64,000 nucleotides of DNA. It comes from JAJNBA01 sp963842295. GTDB lineage: Bacteria > Actinomycetota > UBA4738 > HRBIN12. The translations under genes were made by a program, and so were the position numbers. Positions 49,346 to 57,121 of this stretch are shown piece by piece. How positions within the stretch are numbered: the first letter of the stretch is position 1; each line of letters opens with the position of its first letter. The notes under the pieces are model-generated. The model made no database searches. It was not told where the DNA came from and worked only from the letters and a program-made list of their open reading frames with translations. The stretch spans positions 62,001 through 126,000 of the forward strand of contig CAWJFY010000011.1 of the NCBI GenBank assembly GCA_963842295.1. Direction: 5' to 3'.

Positions 49346-50182
49346 GTGAGCCTCTACCGACTCCAGGACCCGATCCCCGTGCTCTCGGCGCCCGTCCTGC
49401 TCGCGGCCTTCGACGGTTGGATCGACGCGGCGGGCGCGGCGACCGCGTGCGCGAACCACGTAGCGGAGGAAGGGCGTGTCGTCGCCTCTTTCGACGTCGA
49501 CTCTCTGAACGACTACCGCGCCAGGCGGCCTGTCCTCGACGTCGTGGACGGTGTGCTCGCACGGATCCAGTGGCCAGACATCTTGCTGAGGCACATCCGG
49601 GTGGGCGACCACGACATCCTCGTGCTGGTCGGTCCCGAGCCCGACTACAAATGGAAACAGCTTGGCGAGGACGTGGTGGACCTGGCGCGTCGTCTGGGCG
49701 TCGTCGAATGGATCAGCCTCGGCGCGATCCCGGCGGCGGTGCCCCACACGCGGCCGGTACCCGTGCTGGCAACGGCCTCGACGGGGGCGTCGCTCCGCGA
49801 CGGCGAGCAGCAGGGCCCGGGGGGCATCCTTCGGGTGCCCGCCGCCGCACTTTCTGCGGTCGAGATGACGGTTGCGGGCGCCGGGATCCCGGCGATCGGC
49901 TACTACGCGCAGGTGCCCCACTACATCGGCGCGGCGGCGTACGCGCCCGCAACGCTGGCGCTGCTCCAGCATCTCGAGCGGCGCCTCGGCGTGACCATCC
50001 CGCTCGGGACGCTGGGTGATGACGCGGTCGCCCAGCGTCAACGTTTGGACGCCGCGATCGCCGAGGACGAGGACTCCCGCGAATACCTCGCGCGCCTGGA
50101 AACCCTGGCCAGCGAGGAACGGATGCCGTCGGGCGACGAGCTCGCCTCGGAGATCGAGCGATACCTGAATGAGCAGACCTAG
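49346..50182 (+). CDS. PAC2-family protein (proteasome-assembly chaperone-like)
   Basis: A 278-residue PAC2-family protein: PVLLAAFDGWIDAAGAATACANHV at the start, VLVGPEPDYKWKQLGEDVVDLARRLG in the middle, and GIPAIGYYAQVPHYIGAAAYAPATLALLQHLER towards the end. Actinobacterial members lie near pup-proteasome genes or elsewhere and are thought to be chaperones, but none is experimentally fixed. GTG 49346 is preferred because the family begins about there (SLYRLQDPIPVL). The C-terminus has SREYLARLETLASE and DELASEIERYLNEQT. Confidence 0.86.
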   Translation: MSLYRLQDPIPVLSAPVLLAAFDGWIDAAGAATACANHVAEEGRVVASFDVDSLNDYRARRPVLDVVDGVLARIQWPDILLRHIRVGDHDILVLVGPEPDYKWKQLGEDVVDLARRLGVVEWISLGAIPAAVPHTRPVPVLATASTGASLRDGEQQGPGGILRVPAAALSAVEMTVAGAGIPAIGYYAQVPHYIGAAAYAPATLALLQHLERRLGVTIPLGTLGDDAVAQRQRLDAAIAEDEDSREYLARLETLASEERMPSGDELASEIERYLNEQT

Positions 50183-50480
50183 GGAACGAGAGCACGATCC
50201 GTTCGCCCCTGGGATCATCCGCAGGGTGAGGCGCGTGCCACGTGGTGGAACTGCGAAGGAGTGCTCCCAGGCGACGAGCCATGAAGCGCGGACCGTACAT
50301 GGCACCGTTCGATGAGTTGCTAGATCACGGACCTTCACACCGACGCGACTATCCACTTGCGGGAGGGACAAGTCGTAGTTGACGACACGTTTCCGGGCCT
50401 CGCAGAAGGACGGGTCCTCGGATATGCCCCTCGCGTGTGGTGACGGGAAGAACGTTGATGGCGGGGAAGATCCCGAGCTT
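50183..50480. other. 298-base intergenic stretch, no recognised feature
   Basis: The segment between the PAC2 stop and cobS stop has no convincing open frame or ribosome site on either strand. It contains an imperfect palindrome (GTCGT, five bases, ACGAC) near 50370 and a short frame MKRGPYMAPFDELLD at 50281, which has no coding features. It is the largest gene-free stretch in the window. Confidence 0.4.
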
Positions 50481-51224
50481 TCAGCGAAGGGCGAGAGCCG
50501 CCGTCAGCGCCAGCGTCTCCGTGAGCTCGACCACCGCACCGAGGGTGTCGCCGGTCGCGCCTCCGAGGCGGCGGTGTGACCAACCCCCGACCAAGACCGA
50601 GACGACCACGGTGACCGCGACCATCGCGCCGAACGCCGACCCCACCGTGACGACACCGAGGGTCGACGCGATCGCGATCCCCACGAGGCATGGCGCGAGG
50701 CCCATGCCGCGCGACCACGAGCCGATGCCGGATCCGGCGTACGGAAGAGCGGTCATGAGAGCGATCGCGGCGGCGCGCCCGAGAGCGCCGGCCGCGATCG
50801 CCTCGATCGGGAACCGCGGCCCGGCGACGAGTGCGCTCAGCACCGAGACCTTCAGGAGGAGGTCGAGCCCGAGTGCGACGCCTCCGAACACGCCGAGCCG
50901 CGGATCGTGCATCGCCGTCGAGGGATCCCCGCCCGAGAGCGCCGCGCCCAGTCCGTCGGCGGTGTCCGCCAGCCCGTCCAGATGCATGGCGGCGGTCACG
51001 AGCGCTCCGGCGGCCACGCCCAGTGCGGCCGCCGGGAGCGACGGGAGCGTGAGCGCCGTCCCCCAGGCGACGACCGCCGTCAGCGCACCGACGAGTGCCC
51101 CGACCACGGGGAAGAGGACGGCTCCGCCCCGGAGATCCGAGGCACGGATCTCGGTCCTGCGACCGACCGGCACGGCAGTGAGGAAGGTGATCGCGGCCAC
51201 GGCGGAACGGAGCCCGTCACGCAC
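50481..51224 (-). CDS. cobS: Adenosylcobinamide-GDP ribazoletransferase (cobalamin synthase)
   Basis: A 247-residue polytopic membrane enzyme that joins adenosylcobinamide-GDP to alpha-ribazole(-5'-phosphate) to make adenosylcobalamin. Typical blocks are AAITFLTAVPVGR, LRGGAVLFPVVGALVG, and the signature MHLDGLADTADGLGAALSGG with the metal-binding DGxADxxDG arrangement. Several hydrophobic helices follow (LPAAALGVAAGALVTAAM and others). Start GTG 51224 overlaps the cobT stop by eight bases. It is the last gene of the riboswitch operon. Confidence 0.93.
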   Translation of the reverse strand: MRDGLRSAVAAITFLTAVPVGRRTEIRASDLRGGAVLFPVVGALVGALTAVVAWGTALTLPSLPAAALGVAAGALVTAAMHLDGLADTADGLGAALSGGDPSTAMHDPRLGVFGGVALGLDLLLKVSVLSALVAGPRFPIEAIAAGALGRAAAIALMTALPYAGSGIGSWSRGMGLAPCLVGIAIASTLGVVTVGSAFGAMVAVTVVVSVLVGGWSHRRLGGATGDTLGAVVELTETLALTAALALR

Positions 51225-52281
51225 GGGTGACGCCTGCCGCCTCGAACGTCGCCATGTCCGTGAGGATCGCGATCGCGGCGCGAACCAGCGGCAACGCGAG
51301 CGCGGCGCCTGACCCCTCGCCGAGCCGAAGCCCGAGGTCCAGCAGCGGCTCGAGCCCGAGACGATCGAGGACGAGCGTGTGGCCCGGCTCCGGTGAGCGG
51401 GTCGCCGCGACCAACGAGCCAGCTGCGTCCGGCGCGATCGCGGAGGCGACGAGCGCCGCGGCGCCGGTCACGAAGCCGTCCAGCAGCACCGGCACCCGCC
51501 GGGACGCGGCACCGAGGATCACCCCGGTGAGGAAGGCGATCTCGAGCCCGCCCAGCGAGACGAGCTTGGCGAGCGGATCGCCTCCCTCGGCGCCGAGCGC
51601 GCTCACCACGAGCGCCCTTCGAACGGCGTCCACTTTTCGCGCCACGCCCGCCTCATCGAGTCCTGTTCCCGGGCCGCACGTCTGGAGGGGATCCGCCGGG
51701 AGGAGGGCGGCAGAGAGGGCGCTCGCGGCTGTGGTGTTCCCGATGCCCATCTCGCCGACGGCGAGGATGCCGATGCCGTCGTCGGCGAGCTCGTTCGCCA
51801 AGACGACGCCGCGATCGATCATCTCGAGCGCGATGTGGGGCGTCATCGCGGGACCGACCGCGATGTTGCCGGCGCCGCGAACACCGTCCACGACCTCCGA
51901 ACGTACGCCGCGGACGGCCGGTGGATCGATCACGCCTGCATCGACCACCACGAGGCGAGCCCCCGCCTCCCGTGCGAGGACGGCCACCGCGGCGCCACCG
52001 ATCGCGAAGTTCGCCAGCATCTGACCGGTCACCGCCTGCGGATACGGGCTCACGCCCTCGCTCACCACGCCGTGATCGGCGGCGGCGACGACGATCGCGG
52101 GCGACAAGGGGTCAACGGGCACCTCGCCCCTGATCGCCGCGAGCCGGCAGGCGAGATCCTCGAGCTTGCCAAGGCTCCCCGGCGGCTTCGTTTTCGCATC
52201 GAGCAGCCGCGCCGTCTCTCGCGCCACGTCTTCGTCCGGGGCCCGGATCCGCGACACCGCTTCCACGAGCCGGCCACTCAT
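51217..52281 (-). CDS. cobT: Nicotinate-nucleotide--dimethylbenzimidazole phosphoribosyltransferase
   Basis: A 354-residue enzyme that transfers ribose phosphate from nicotinate mononucleotide to 5,6-dimethylbenzimidazole, making alpha-ribazole phosphate for the lower ligand of B12. Motifs: TKPPGSLGKLEDLACRLA, AADHGVVSEGVSPYPQAVTGQML, and FAIGGAAVAVLAREAGARLVVVDAGV. The active-site text is AVGEMGIGNTTAASALSAALL. The C-terminal GLRLGEGSGAALALPLVRAA is also typical. ATG 52281 overlaps the cobU stop (ATGA), and its stop overlaps the cobS start. The length is right for the family (about 350). Confidence 0.94.
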   Translation of the reverse strand: MSGRLVEAVSRIRAPDEDVARETARLLDAKTKPPGSLGKLEDLACRLAAIRGEVPVDPLSPAIVVAAADHGVVSEGVSPYPQAVTGQMLANFAIGGAAVAVLAREAGARLVVVDAGVIDPPAVRGVRSEVVDGVRGAGNIAVGPAMTPHIALEMIDRGVVLANELADDGIGILAVGEMGIGNTTAASALSAALLPADPLQTCGPGTGLDEAGVARKVDAVRRALVVSALGAEGGDPLAKLVSLGGLEIAFLTGVILGAASRRVPVLLDGFVTGAAALVASAIAPDAAGSLVAATRSPEPGHTLVLDRLGLEPLLDLGLRLGEGSGAALALPLVRAAIAILTDMATFEAAGVTRA

Positions 52282-52805
52282 GCGAGCGACACGTCCTCGA
52301 GCGCGAGTGCCCTCCCTCCGACGACGAAGTAGGCGCGATCCGCCTCGCCGACGAAGGTCGCGTTGACCCGGCCGAGCGTGTCCCGGTAGCGGCGCGCGAG
52401 CGCGTTCATCGGGACGATCCCGAGGCCGACCTCGTTGCTGATGACGACCGCAGGAACCTCTCGCTTGGCGAGCGCCGACGCGATCTCGTGCGCCTCGTCG
52501 ACGATCTGCTCGTCGCTCAGCTCCGATTCGATCGCGTTCGACACCCAGAGCGAGAGGCAATCCAGCACGACGAAGGCATCCGGCCCGACGTCCCGGACCG
52601 CCGCGGCCAGCTCGACCGGGACCTCGACGGTGGTCCACGTCGCCGGCCGCGCCTCTCGGTGCCGTCGGATGCGCTCCGTCATCTCCTCGTCACGAGCCTC
52701 CGCCGTTGCGACCACGACGACGGCTCGGTCGGACGCCGAGGCGAGCTTCGCGGCGAGCGCCGACTTCCCGCTCCGAGCGCCCCCGAGCAGCACGGTGAGA
52801 CCCAT
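52278..52805 (-). CDS. cobU: Adenosylcobinamide kinase/guanylyltransferase
   Basis: A 175-residue bifunctional enzyme that phosphorylates adenosylcobinamide and then transfers GMP to it. The P-loop is LLGGARSGKSALAAKLA at residues 6-22. VVVATAEARDEEMTERIRRHREARP contains the catalytic histidine used for guanylylation (RHREARP). Later are VLDCLSLWVSNAI and VISNEVGLGIVPMNALARRYRD, a CobU hallmark. ATG 52805 overlaps the cobO stop (TGATG), and its stop overlaps cobT. Confidence 0.94.
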   Translation of the reverse strand: MGLTVLLGGARSGKSALAAKLASASDRAVVVVATAEARDEEMTERIRRHREARPATWTTVEVPVELAAAVRDVGPDAFVVLDCLSLWVSNAIESELSDEQIVDEAHEIASALAKREVPAVVISNEVGLGIVPMNALARRYRDTLGRVNATFVGEADRAYFVVGGRALALEDVSLA

Positions 52806-53378
52806 CAGAACTCGATCCCACGCATCGCACCGACACCCGCGTCGAAGGCATGCTTCACGCTGGCCATCTCCGTCACGGTGTCGGCGACTTCACACAGCGC
52901 CTCCGGTGCGTCGCGCCCGGTGGCGACAACGTTCACGTGCGGCGGCCTGTCGCGGATCGCCTCGATCACGTCGTCACCGTCGATCCATCCCCAGTTCATC
53001 GGGTACGTGATCTCGTCCAGCACGACCAGCTCGTGCTCGCCTGCCCGGATCAGCGCACTCGCGGCGGCCCATGCCTCGCGTCGCGATAGCCTCGGTGCGT
53101 TCCAAGTCGCTCGAGTCCCAGGTGAATCCGTCGCCGATCGACCACCACTCGACGCCGAGCCGACGGGCCGACGTCTCCTCGCCGGTCTTCCACCGGCCAT
53201 CCTTGACGAACTGCACGACGGACACGCGCCAGCCGCGGGCGGCCGCCCGCATCACGATGCCCATCGCCGCCGATGTCTTCCCCTTGCCGTCGCCCGTGTG
53301 CACGACGACACGTGACGGCACGCGCTCGTCCGCACGCGAAGGCCCTTCCGTGGGCGGCTGATCTGGCACCTGGGTCAC
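52805..53378 (-). pseudogene. cobO: Corrinoid adenosyltransferase (cobO/btuR), frameshifted
   Basis: CobO adenosylates the corrin cobalt with ATP. The first part (from GTG 53378, overlapping the ABC ATPase stop) has the P-loop VVVHTGDGKGKTSAAMG, then VVQFVKDGRWKTGEE and GDGFTWDSSDLERTEAIATR. The second part in the next frame continues REAWAAASALIRAGEHELVVLDEITYPMNWGWI (core HELVVLDEITYPMNWGW) to the natural end VKHAFDAGVGAMRGIEF. The two halves together form one complete family member. Removing T53081 restores ...TEAIAREAWAAAS..., so one extra base breaks the gene as read. It lies at the centre of TCGCG-T-CGCGA, a place where sequencing errors are likely. True pseudogene or error cannot be decided here. 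Confidence 0.85.
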
Positions 53379-54190
53379 GATCCACCTCGTTCGGAGACCG
53401 GAACGACCGCCCACCCGATGTCACCGTCACCGATCACCCGGACGCTCGCGCCGAAGTGCTCCAGGATCACCGCGGCGTCGAGCACGTCCGTCCGAGATCC
53501 CTTCGACACGAGCCGTCCCCTGGACAGCAGCGCGAACCGGTCCGCGAAGCGCCCCGCAAGCGTCAGGTCGTGCATCGTTGACAGAACCGTCAGGCCGTGT
53601 TCGCGACGGAGCTCGTCCACGAGCTCGAGGACCCTGATCTGATGACCCAGATCCAGCCCGGTCGTCGGCTCGTCGAGGAGCAACAGCGGTGCCTCCTGCG
53701 CGAGCGCGCGCGCGAGGACGACCCGTTGCAGCTCGCCTCCCGAGAGCGTGTCGAGCCGCCGTTCCGCCGCCCAGCCGAGGTCGAGTCGGTCGAGCGCGCG
53801 GTCGACGGCGGCCAGATCCGACCGTCGCTCGCTCCCGAGCACACCGAGGTGGGGGGTTCGCCCGAGAAGCACGTAGTCCTGCACCGTCACCCCATCGGGG
53901 ATCACCGGCTGCTGTGGGACGAGCGCGACGAGCCGAGCCCGCTCGCGCCGCGGATATGCGCTCAGCTCCCGACCCCAGAGATCGACGCGACCCTCGAAGG
54001 GCACGAGCCCGGCCACGGCGTGCAGGAGCGTCGTCTTCCCGGCGCCGTTCGGTCCGATCGCACAGACCCACGATCCCGCCGTCACATCGAAGGTGACGTC
54101 GCGGAGGATCTCCTGGCCTCCCAGTCGCACGCCGATTCCCTCGACGTCGAGCGCGATGGCATGGCCGTTGCGGTCGGGCATCGTCGTCAC
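53375..54190 (-). CDS. ABC transporter ATP-binding protein (cobalamin/iron-complex type)
   Basis: A 271-residue ATPase of the BtuD/FecE family. Walker A is AIGPNGAGKTTLLHAVAG, the signature is LSGGELQRVVLARALAQ, Walker B is LLLLDEPTTGLD, and the H-loop is VLSTMHDLTLAGRFAD. It starts at GTG 54190, overlapping the permease stop as GTGA; ATG 54181 (MPDRNG) is an alternative. It powers uptake of corrinoid through the permease at 54187. Corrinoid as substrate is inferred from the B12 riboswitch and the following cob genes; heme or siderophore transporters have the same fold. Confidence 0.9.
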   Translation of the reverse strand: MTTMPDRNGHAIALDVEGIGVRLGGQEILRDVTFDVTAGSWVCAIGPNGAGKTTLLHAVAGLVPFEGRVDLWGRELSAYPRRERARLVALVPQQPVIPDGVTVQDYVLLGRTPHLGVLGSERRSDLAAVDRALDRLDLGWAAERRLDTLSGGELQRVVLARALAQEAPLLLLDEPTTGLDLGHQIRVLELVDELRREHGLTVLSTMHDLTLAGRFADRFALLSRGRLVSKGSRTDVLDAAVILEHFGASVRVIGDGDIGWAVVPVSERGGS

Positions 54191-55200
54191 GCGGCCCTCC
54201 TCCCACTCCGCCGGAGCGCGAGCACGAAGAACGGTGCGCCGACGAATGCGGTGATCACGCCGATCGGGATCTCGGCCGGCGCGACGGCGGTTCGAGCCAC
54301 CACATCGACCAGGATCAGGAACGCGGCGCCGAACAGCACGGAGAGCGGCAGGACCTGCCGATATGAGGTCCCGGCGAGGAGCCGGACGGTGTGCGGGACG
54401 ATGATGCCGACGAAGCCGATCAGCCCCGCCACCGAGACGGCGGCCGCCGTCGCGAGCGAAGCCGCCACGACGACGACCAATCGAAGGCGACCCACGTTCA
54501 GTCCGAGGCTCTCCGCCTCGAGGTCCCCGACTTCGATCACATCGAGGAGACGGCGGACCAGCCAGAGGATCGTCACGGCGACGGCCACCGACGGCAGCGC
54601 GACCCGAGCGTCGTCCCATCCTGTGGTCCCGAGCCGGCCGAGGATCCAGGAGTACACCTGACGGAGCGTCTCGGCGTTCTGCTGCTGGATGAAGGTCTGC
54701 ACGGCGGTGAGGAAGGAAGCCACCGCGATCCCCCCGAGGATCAAGCTCGTCGCCGACCGCCCGCTCAGGCTCGAGCGGCCGAGGCCGTACGCCATGCCCA
54801 CCCCGGCGATCGCACCGATGAAGGCCGCGAGTGGCACCGTGACCGCGAAGGCCGCCGACGGCCCGAAGGCCACCGCGATCGTCGCTCCCAGGCCCGCTCC
54901 CGCGGCGGCGCCGAGGAGGTAGGGGTCGGCGAGCGGGTTCCGGAACACCGCTTGGTACGCGGCGCCCGACGCCGAGAGCGACGCTCCCACCAGCCCCGCG
55001 ACGATCACACGCGGGAGACGCAGGTTCCCGAGGATCGCCGCCTGCTGCTCGGACATCCCTGGTGGCTGGTCTCCGAAGGAGATCAGCCACCGGAGCGCGG
55101 CATCGGGGGCGATGTGCACCGGTCCCGCGAGCAAGCCCACCACGACGGACGCGACGAGCACCGCGACGCCGAGCGCGATCGCGCGCGTCCGCCGGCTCAC
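54187..55200 (-). CDS. ABC transporter permease (FecCD/BtuC family)
   Basis: A 337-residue permease with about ten hydrophobic helices. Typical FecCD text is GLVGASLSASGAAYQAVFRNPLADPYLLGAAAGAGLGATIAV (core YQAVFRNPLADPYLLGAAAGAGLGA), then LGVNVGRLR-like ESLGLNVGRLRL, then GLIGFVGIIVPHTVRLL, with the C-terminal VITAFVGAPFFVLALRR. This is the BtuC-type translocation path for vitamin B12 or iron complexes. GTG 55200 overlaps the binding-protein stop (GTGA). Longer starts upstream shadow the binding-protein gene. Confidence 0.92.
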   Translation of the reverse strand: MSRRTRAIALGVAVLVASVVVGLLAGPVHIAPDAALRWLISFGDQPPGMSEQQAAILGNLRLPRVIVAGLVGASLSASGAAYQAVFRNPLADPYLLGAAAGAGLGATIAVAFGPSAAFAVTVPLAAFIGAIAGVGMAYGLGRSSLSGRSATSLILGGIAVASFLTAVQTFIQQQNAETLRQVYSWILGRLGTTGWDDARVALPSVAVAVTILWLVRRLLDVIEVGDLEAESLGLNVGRLRLVVVVAASLATAAAVSVAGLIGFVGIIVPHTVRLLAGTSYRQVLPLSVLFGAAFLILVDVVARTAVAPAEIPIGVITAFVGAPFFVLALRRSGRRAA

Positions 55201-56138
55201 GCCGCCTGCGCCTCCTGGACATCCGCGACCGCTTCGGCGATCTGGCGCAGGTATTCGACGACCCGAGGCCCCCATCTCGACGCCACGTCGTCGTCCAGCG
55301 GGATCACGCCCCCGTTCTCAACCGCGGCGATGTGAGCCCATCCGGGCCGCTTCGCCACTGTCCGCGGCGACTGGCCGCAGCACTTCGTGTCGGCGAGGAA
55401 GATCAGGTCGGGGTCGGATTCGATGATGTACTCGGCTGAGAGCTGCGGGTACCCCCCACCGGCGCCCTTCGCCTCGTCCGCGATGTTCCGGAGCCCGGCG
55501 AGCGAATACAACTGGCCGATGAAGGTCGAGGACGTCACCGAGTAATAGGTGTCATCGAGCTCGTGATAGAAGGTCAGCGGCGGGTCGGGCGGCTCGATCG
55601 AGTCAACGATCGCATCGATCTCCCCTCGCATGGCCTCCACGACGGCTGTCGCCTCAGCCGTGTTGCCCGTCGCGAGACCGAGCTGGTCGATCTGCTCGTA
55701 CACGTCATCGAGTGTGGCGGCCGCATCCTGCTGCAGCGCGGGGATGCTCACGCCTTCGAGGGACGCGCCGAGGTCTCCCGGCTCGGTCGCGTAGACGACC
55801 AGGTCGGGCTCGTAGGAGGCGATCGCCTCCACGTTCGGTTCGAACCCCGAGAGGTCGGTCACGGGCGCCTCGGCCGGGTAGTTGGACTGGTCGTCGACGG
55901 CCTCGACCTGGTCGCCGGCGTCGATCGCGAACAGCATCTCGGTCGCAGTCGGAGAGAGGGACACGATGCGCTCGGGGCGGCGCTCGAGCGTCACGTCCCC
56001 GTTCGCCGCGGCGATCGTGATCGGGAACTCCGCGACCGGCGAAGGAGTCTCCGGCGATGACTGGGGCGTCGTGGACTCCCCGCAGGACACGAGGAGGAGC
56101 AGGACAGCGGCGATCCCGCCGATGAGACGGTGAACCAT
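55197..56138 (-). CDS. Corrinoid-type ABC substrate-binding lipoprotein (BtuF-like)
   Basis: A 313-residue lipoprotein: signal MVHRLIGGIAAVLLLLVSCGE with the lipobox cysteine at residue 19. The binding domain has ERIVSLSPTATEMLFAIDAGDQVEAVDDQSNYP (core RIVSLSPTATEMLFA), then YEPDLVVYATEPGDLGASLEGVSIPALQQ. The helix-linked second lobe contains IIESDPDLIFLADTKCCGQSPRTV and ends EYLRQIAEAVADVQ. This is the FepB/BtuF (cluster A-II) fold. It is the first gene of the operon, 45 bases downstream of a cobalamin riboswitch, with an AAGGGAGA ribosome site. Corrinoid binding is therefore the likely role. Confidence 0.92.
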   Translation of the reverse strand: MVHRLIGGIAAVLLLLVSCGESTTPQSSPETPSPVAEFPITIAAANGDVTLERRPERIVSLSPTATEMLFAIDAGDQVEAVDDQSNYPAEAPVTDLSGFEPNVEAIASYEPDLVVYATEPGDLGASLEGVSIPALQQDAAATLDDVYEQIDQLGLATGNTAEATAVVEAMRGEIDAIVDSIEPPDPPLTFYHELDDTYYSVTSSTFIGQLYSLAGLRNIADEAKGAGGGYPQLSAEYIIESDPDLIFLADTKCCGQSPRTVAKRPGWAHIAAVENGGVIPLDDDVASRWGPRVVEYLRQIAEAVADVQEAQAA

Positions 56139-56175
56139 GGCGCGTCTCCCTTCACGCGAAGGCGACGGTCCTCTC

Positions 56176-56335
56176 GCGCTCGGGTAGGTCTCCTGACTCC
56201 CGGATCCTCGCTCCCCCGACCCTTCCCGGGCCATCGCCCAGTGGTTCGTGTCGGGTTCGCTCCCCGGTCACAGTGGCGCGACCGTGCCGGATTCCCACCG
56301 GCTTCCCTCTTCGGGTCCTTCAGCGTCCTGCCTCC
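56176..56335 (-). promoter_or_regulatory. Cobalamin (B12) riboswitch
   Basis: On the minus strand the leader carries the classic core: GGAAGCCGGTGGGAATCC, then GCACGGTCGCGCCACTGT at about 56306-56270. The B12 box AGTCAGGAGACCTAC is at about 56198-56184, 45 bases before the ATG of the binding protein. These are the strongly conserved elements of the AdoCbl-sensing riboswitch. High cobalamin should block expression of the importer and the cob genes that follow. The boundaries given are approximate. Confidence 0.92.
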
Positions 56336-56449
56336 GGACCGTCCGGCCGCTCGCGCTGTCGCGCTCGCGGCCACTCGGGCACGTGAACCTATGTGCCGCG
56401 GATTCTAGCGCGGCCCACGCGGGTCGTTGGGGGTCGAGGTCCCTATGGG

Positions 56450-57121
56450 ATGCTCTCCCGCATGCCGGCGCCAACCCAGCGGACGCAGGTCCATCGTCAC
56501 CCCGAGCGGGGTGACTATGACCGAGCGACGATCGATGCGATCCTCGACGAGGCCCTGATCTGCCACGTCGCGTTCACCGACACGGAGGGCGCGCCTCGGT
56601 GCCTCCCCACGATCCATGCCCGCGTCGGTGACACCGTCTACCTGCACGGCTCCAAGGCTGCGCGCGCGTGGAAGGCGCTCCGCGCCGGCGCCGAGGTCTG
56701 CATCGTGGCCACCATCGTCGACGGTCTGGTCATGGCGCGGAGCGCCTTCAACCATTCGATGAACTACCGGTCCGTGGTGGTCTTCGGGACCGCCCGCGAG
56801 GTCACGGAGGCGGAGGAGCTCCACACGGCCGCCGCCGCGATCACCTCTCACGTCGCGCCCGGGCGCGAGGACGAGGCGAGGATGCCGACGGCCGAGGAGT
56901 ACAAGCAGACCCTGCTCCTGGCGGTGCCCCTCGACGAGGCCTCGGCCAAGGTCCGCAACGGACCGCCGAAAGACGACGACGACGACATCGCGCTGCCGAT
57001 CTGGGCGGGCGTCCTCCCGCTCTCCACCAACGCGGGCGACCCCGACCCCAGCCCTGACCTCGCGCCCGGGATCGACGTCCCGCCGTCCGTCACCGGGTAC
57101 CACCGACCCGGCGGGCAGTGA
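56450..57121 (+). CDS. PPOX-fold flavin-type oxidoreductase
   Basis: A 223-residue protein of the pyridoxamine-5'-phosphate-oxidase-like (FMN-binding split barrel) family. It has TQVHRHPERGDYDRATIDAILDEALICHVAFTDTEGAPRCLPTIHARVGDTVYLHGS (core ICHVAFTDTEGAPRCLPTIH), then VCIVATIVDGLVMARSAFNHSMNYRSVVVFGTARE. This is the family close to NimA-like and flavoredoxin proteins. A long acidic insert (PPKDDDDDIALP) precedes the final strand. It starts at ATG 56450 (ATG 56462 possible) and overlaps the MFS gene stop/start at 57118 (GTGA). It diverges from the riboswitch leader. Confidence 0.85.
   Translation: MLSRMPAPTQRTQVHRHPERGDYDRATIDAILDEALICHVAFTDTEGAPRCLPTIHARVGDTVYLHGSKAARAWKALRAGAEVCIVATIVDGLVMARSAFNHSMNYRSVVVFGTAREVTEAEELHTAAAAITSHVAPGREDEARMPTAEEYKQTLLLAVPLDEASAKVRNGPPKDDDDDIALPIWAGVLPLSTNAGDPDPSPDLAPGIDVPPSVTGYHRPGGQ

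Noticed and set aside
50281..50440. Short frames in the gap before cobS
   Set aside because: No ribosome site, no conserved motif and no codon bias; left as non-coding.
53060..53100. Programmed ribosomal frameshift in cobO
   Set aside because: No slippery run of repeated bases is present at the shift; a single extra base at the centre of a palindrome is a more likely explanation.
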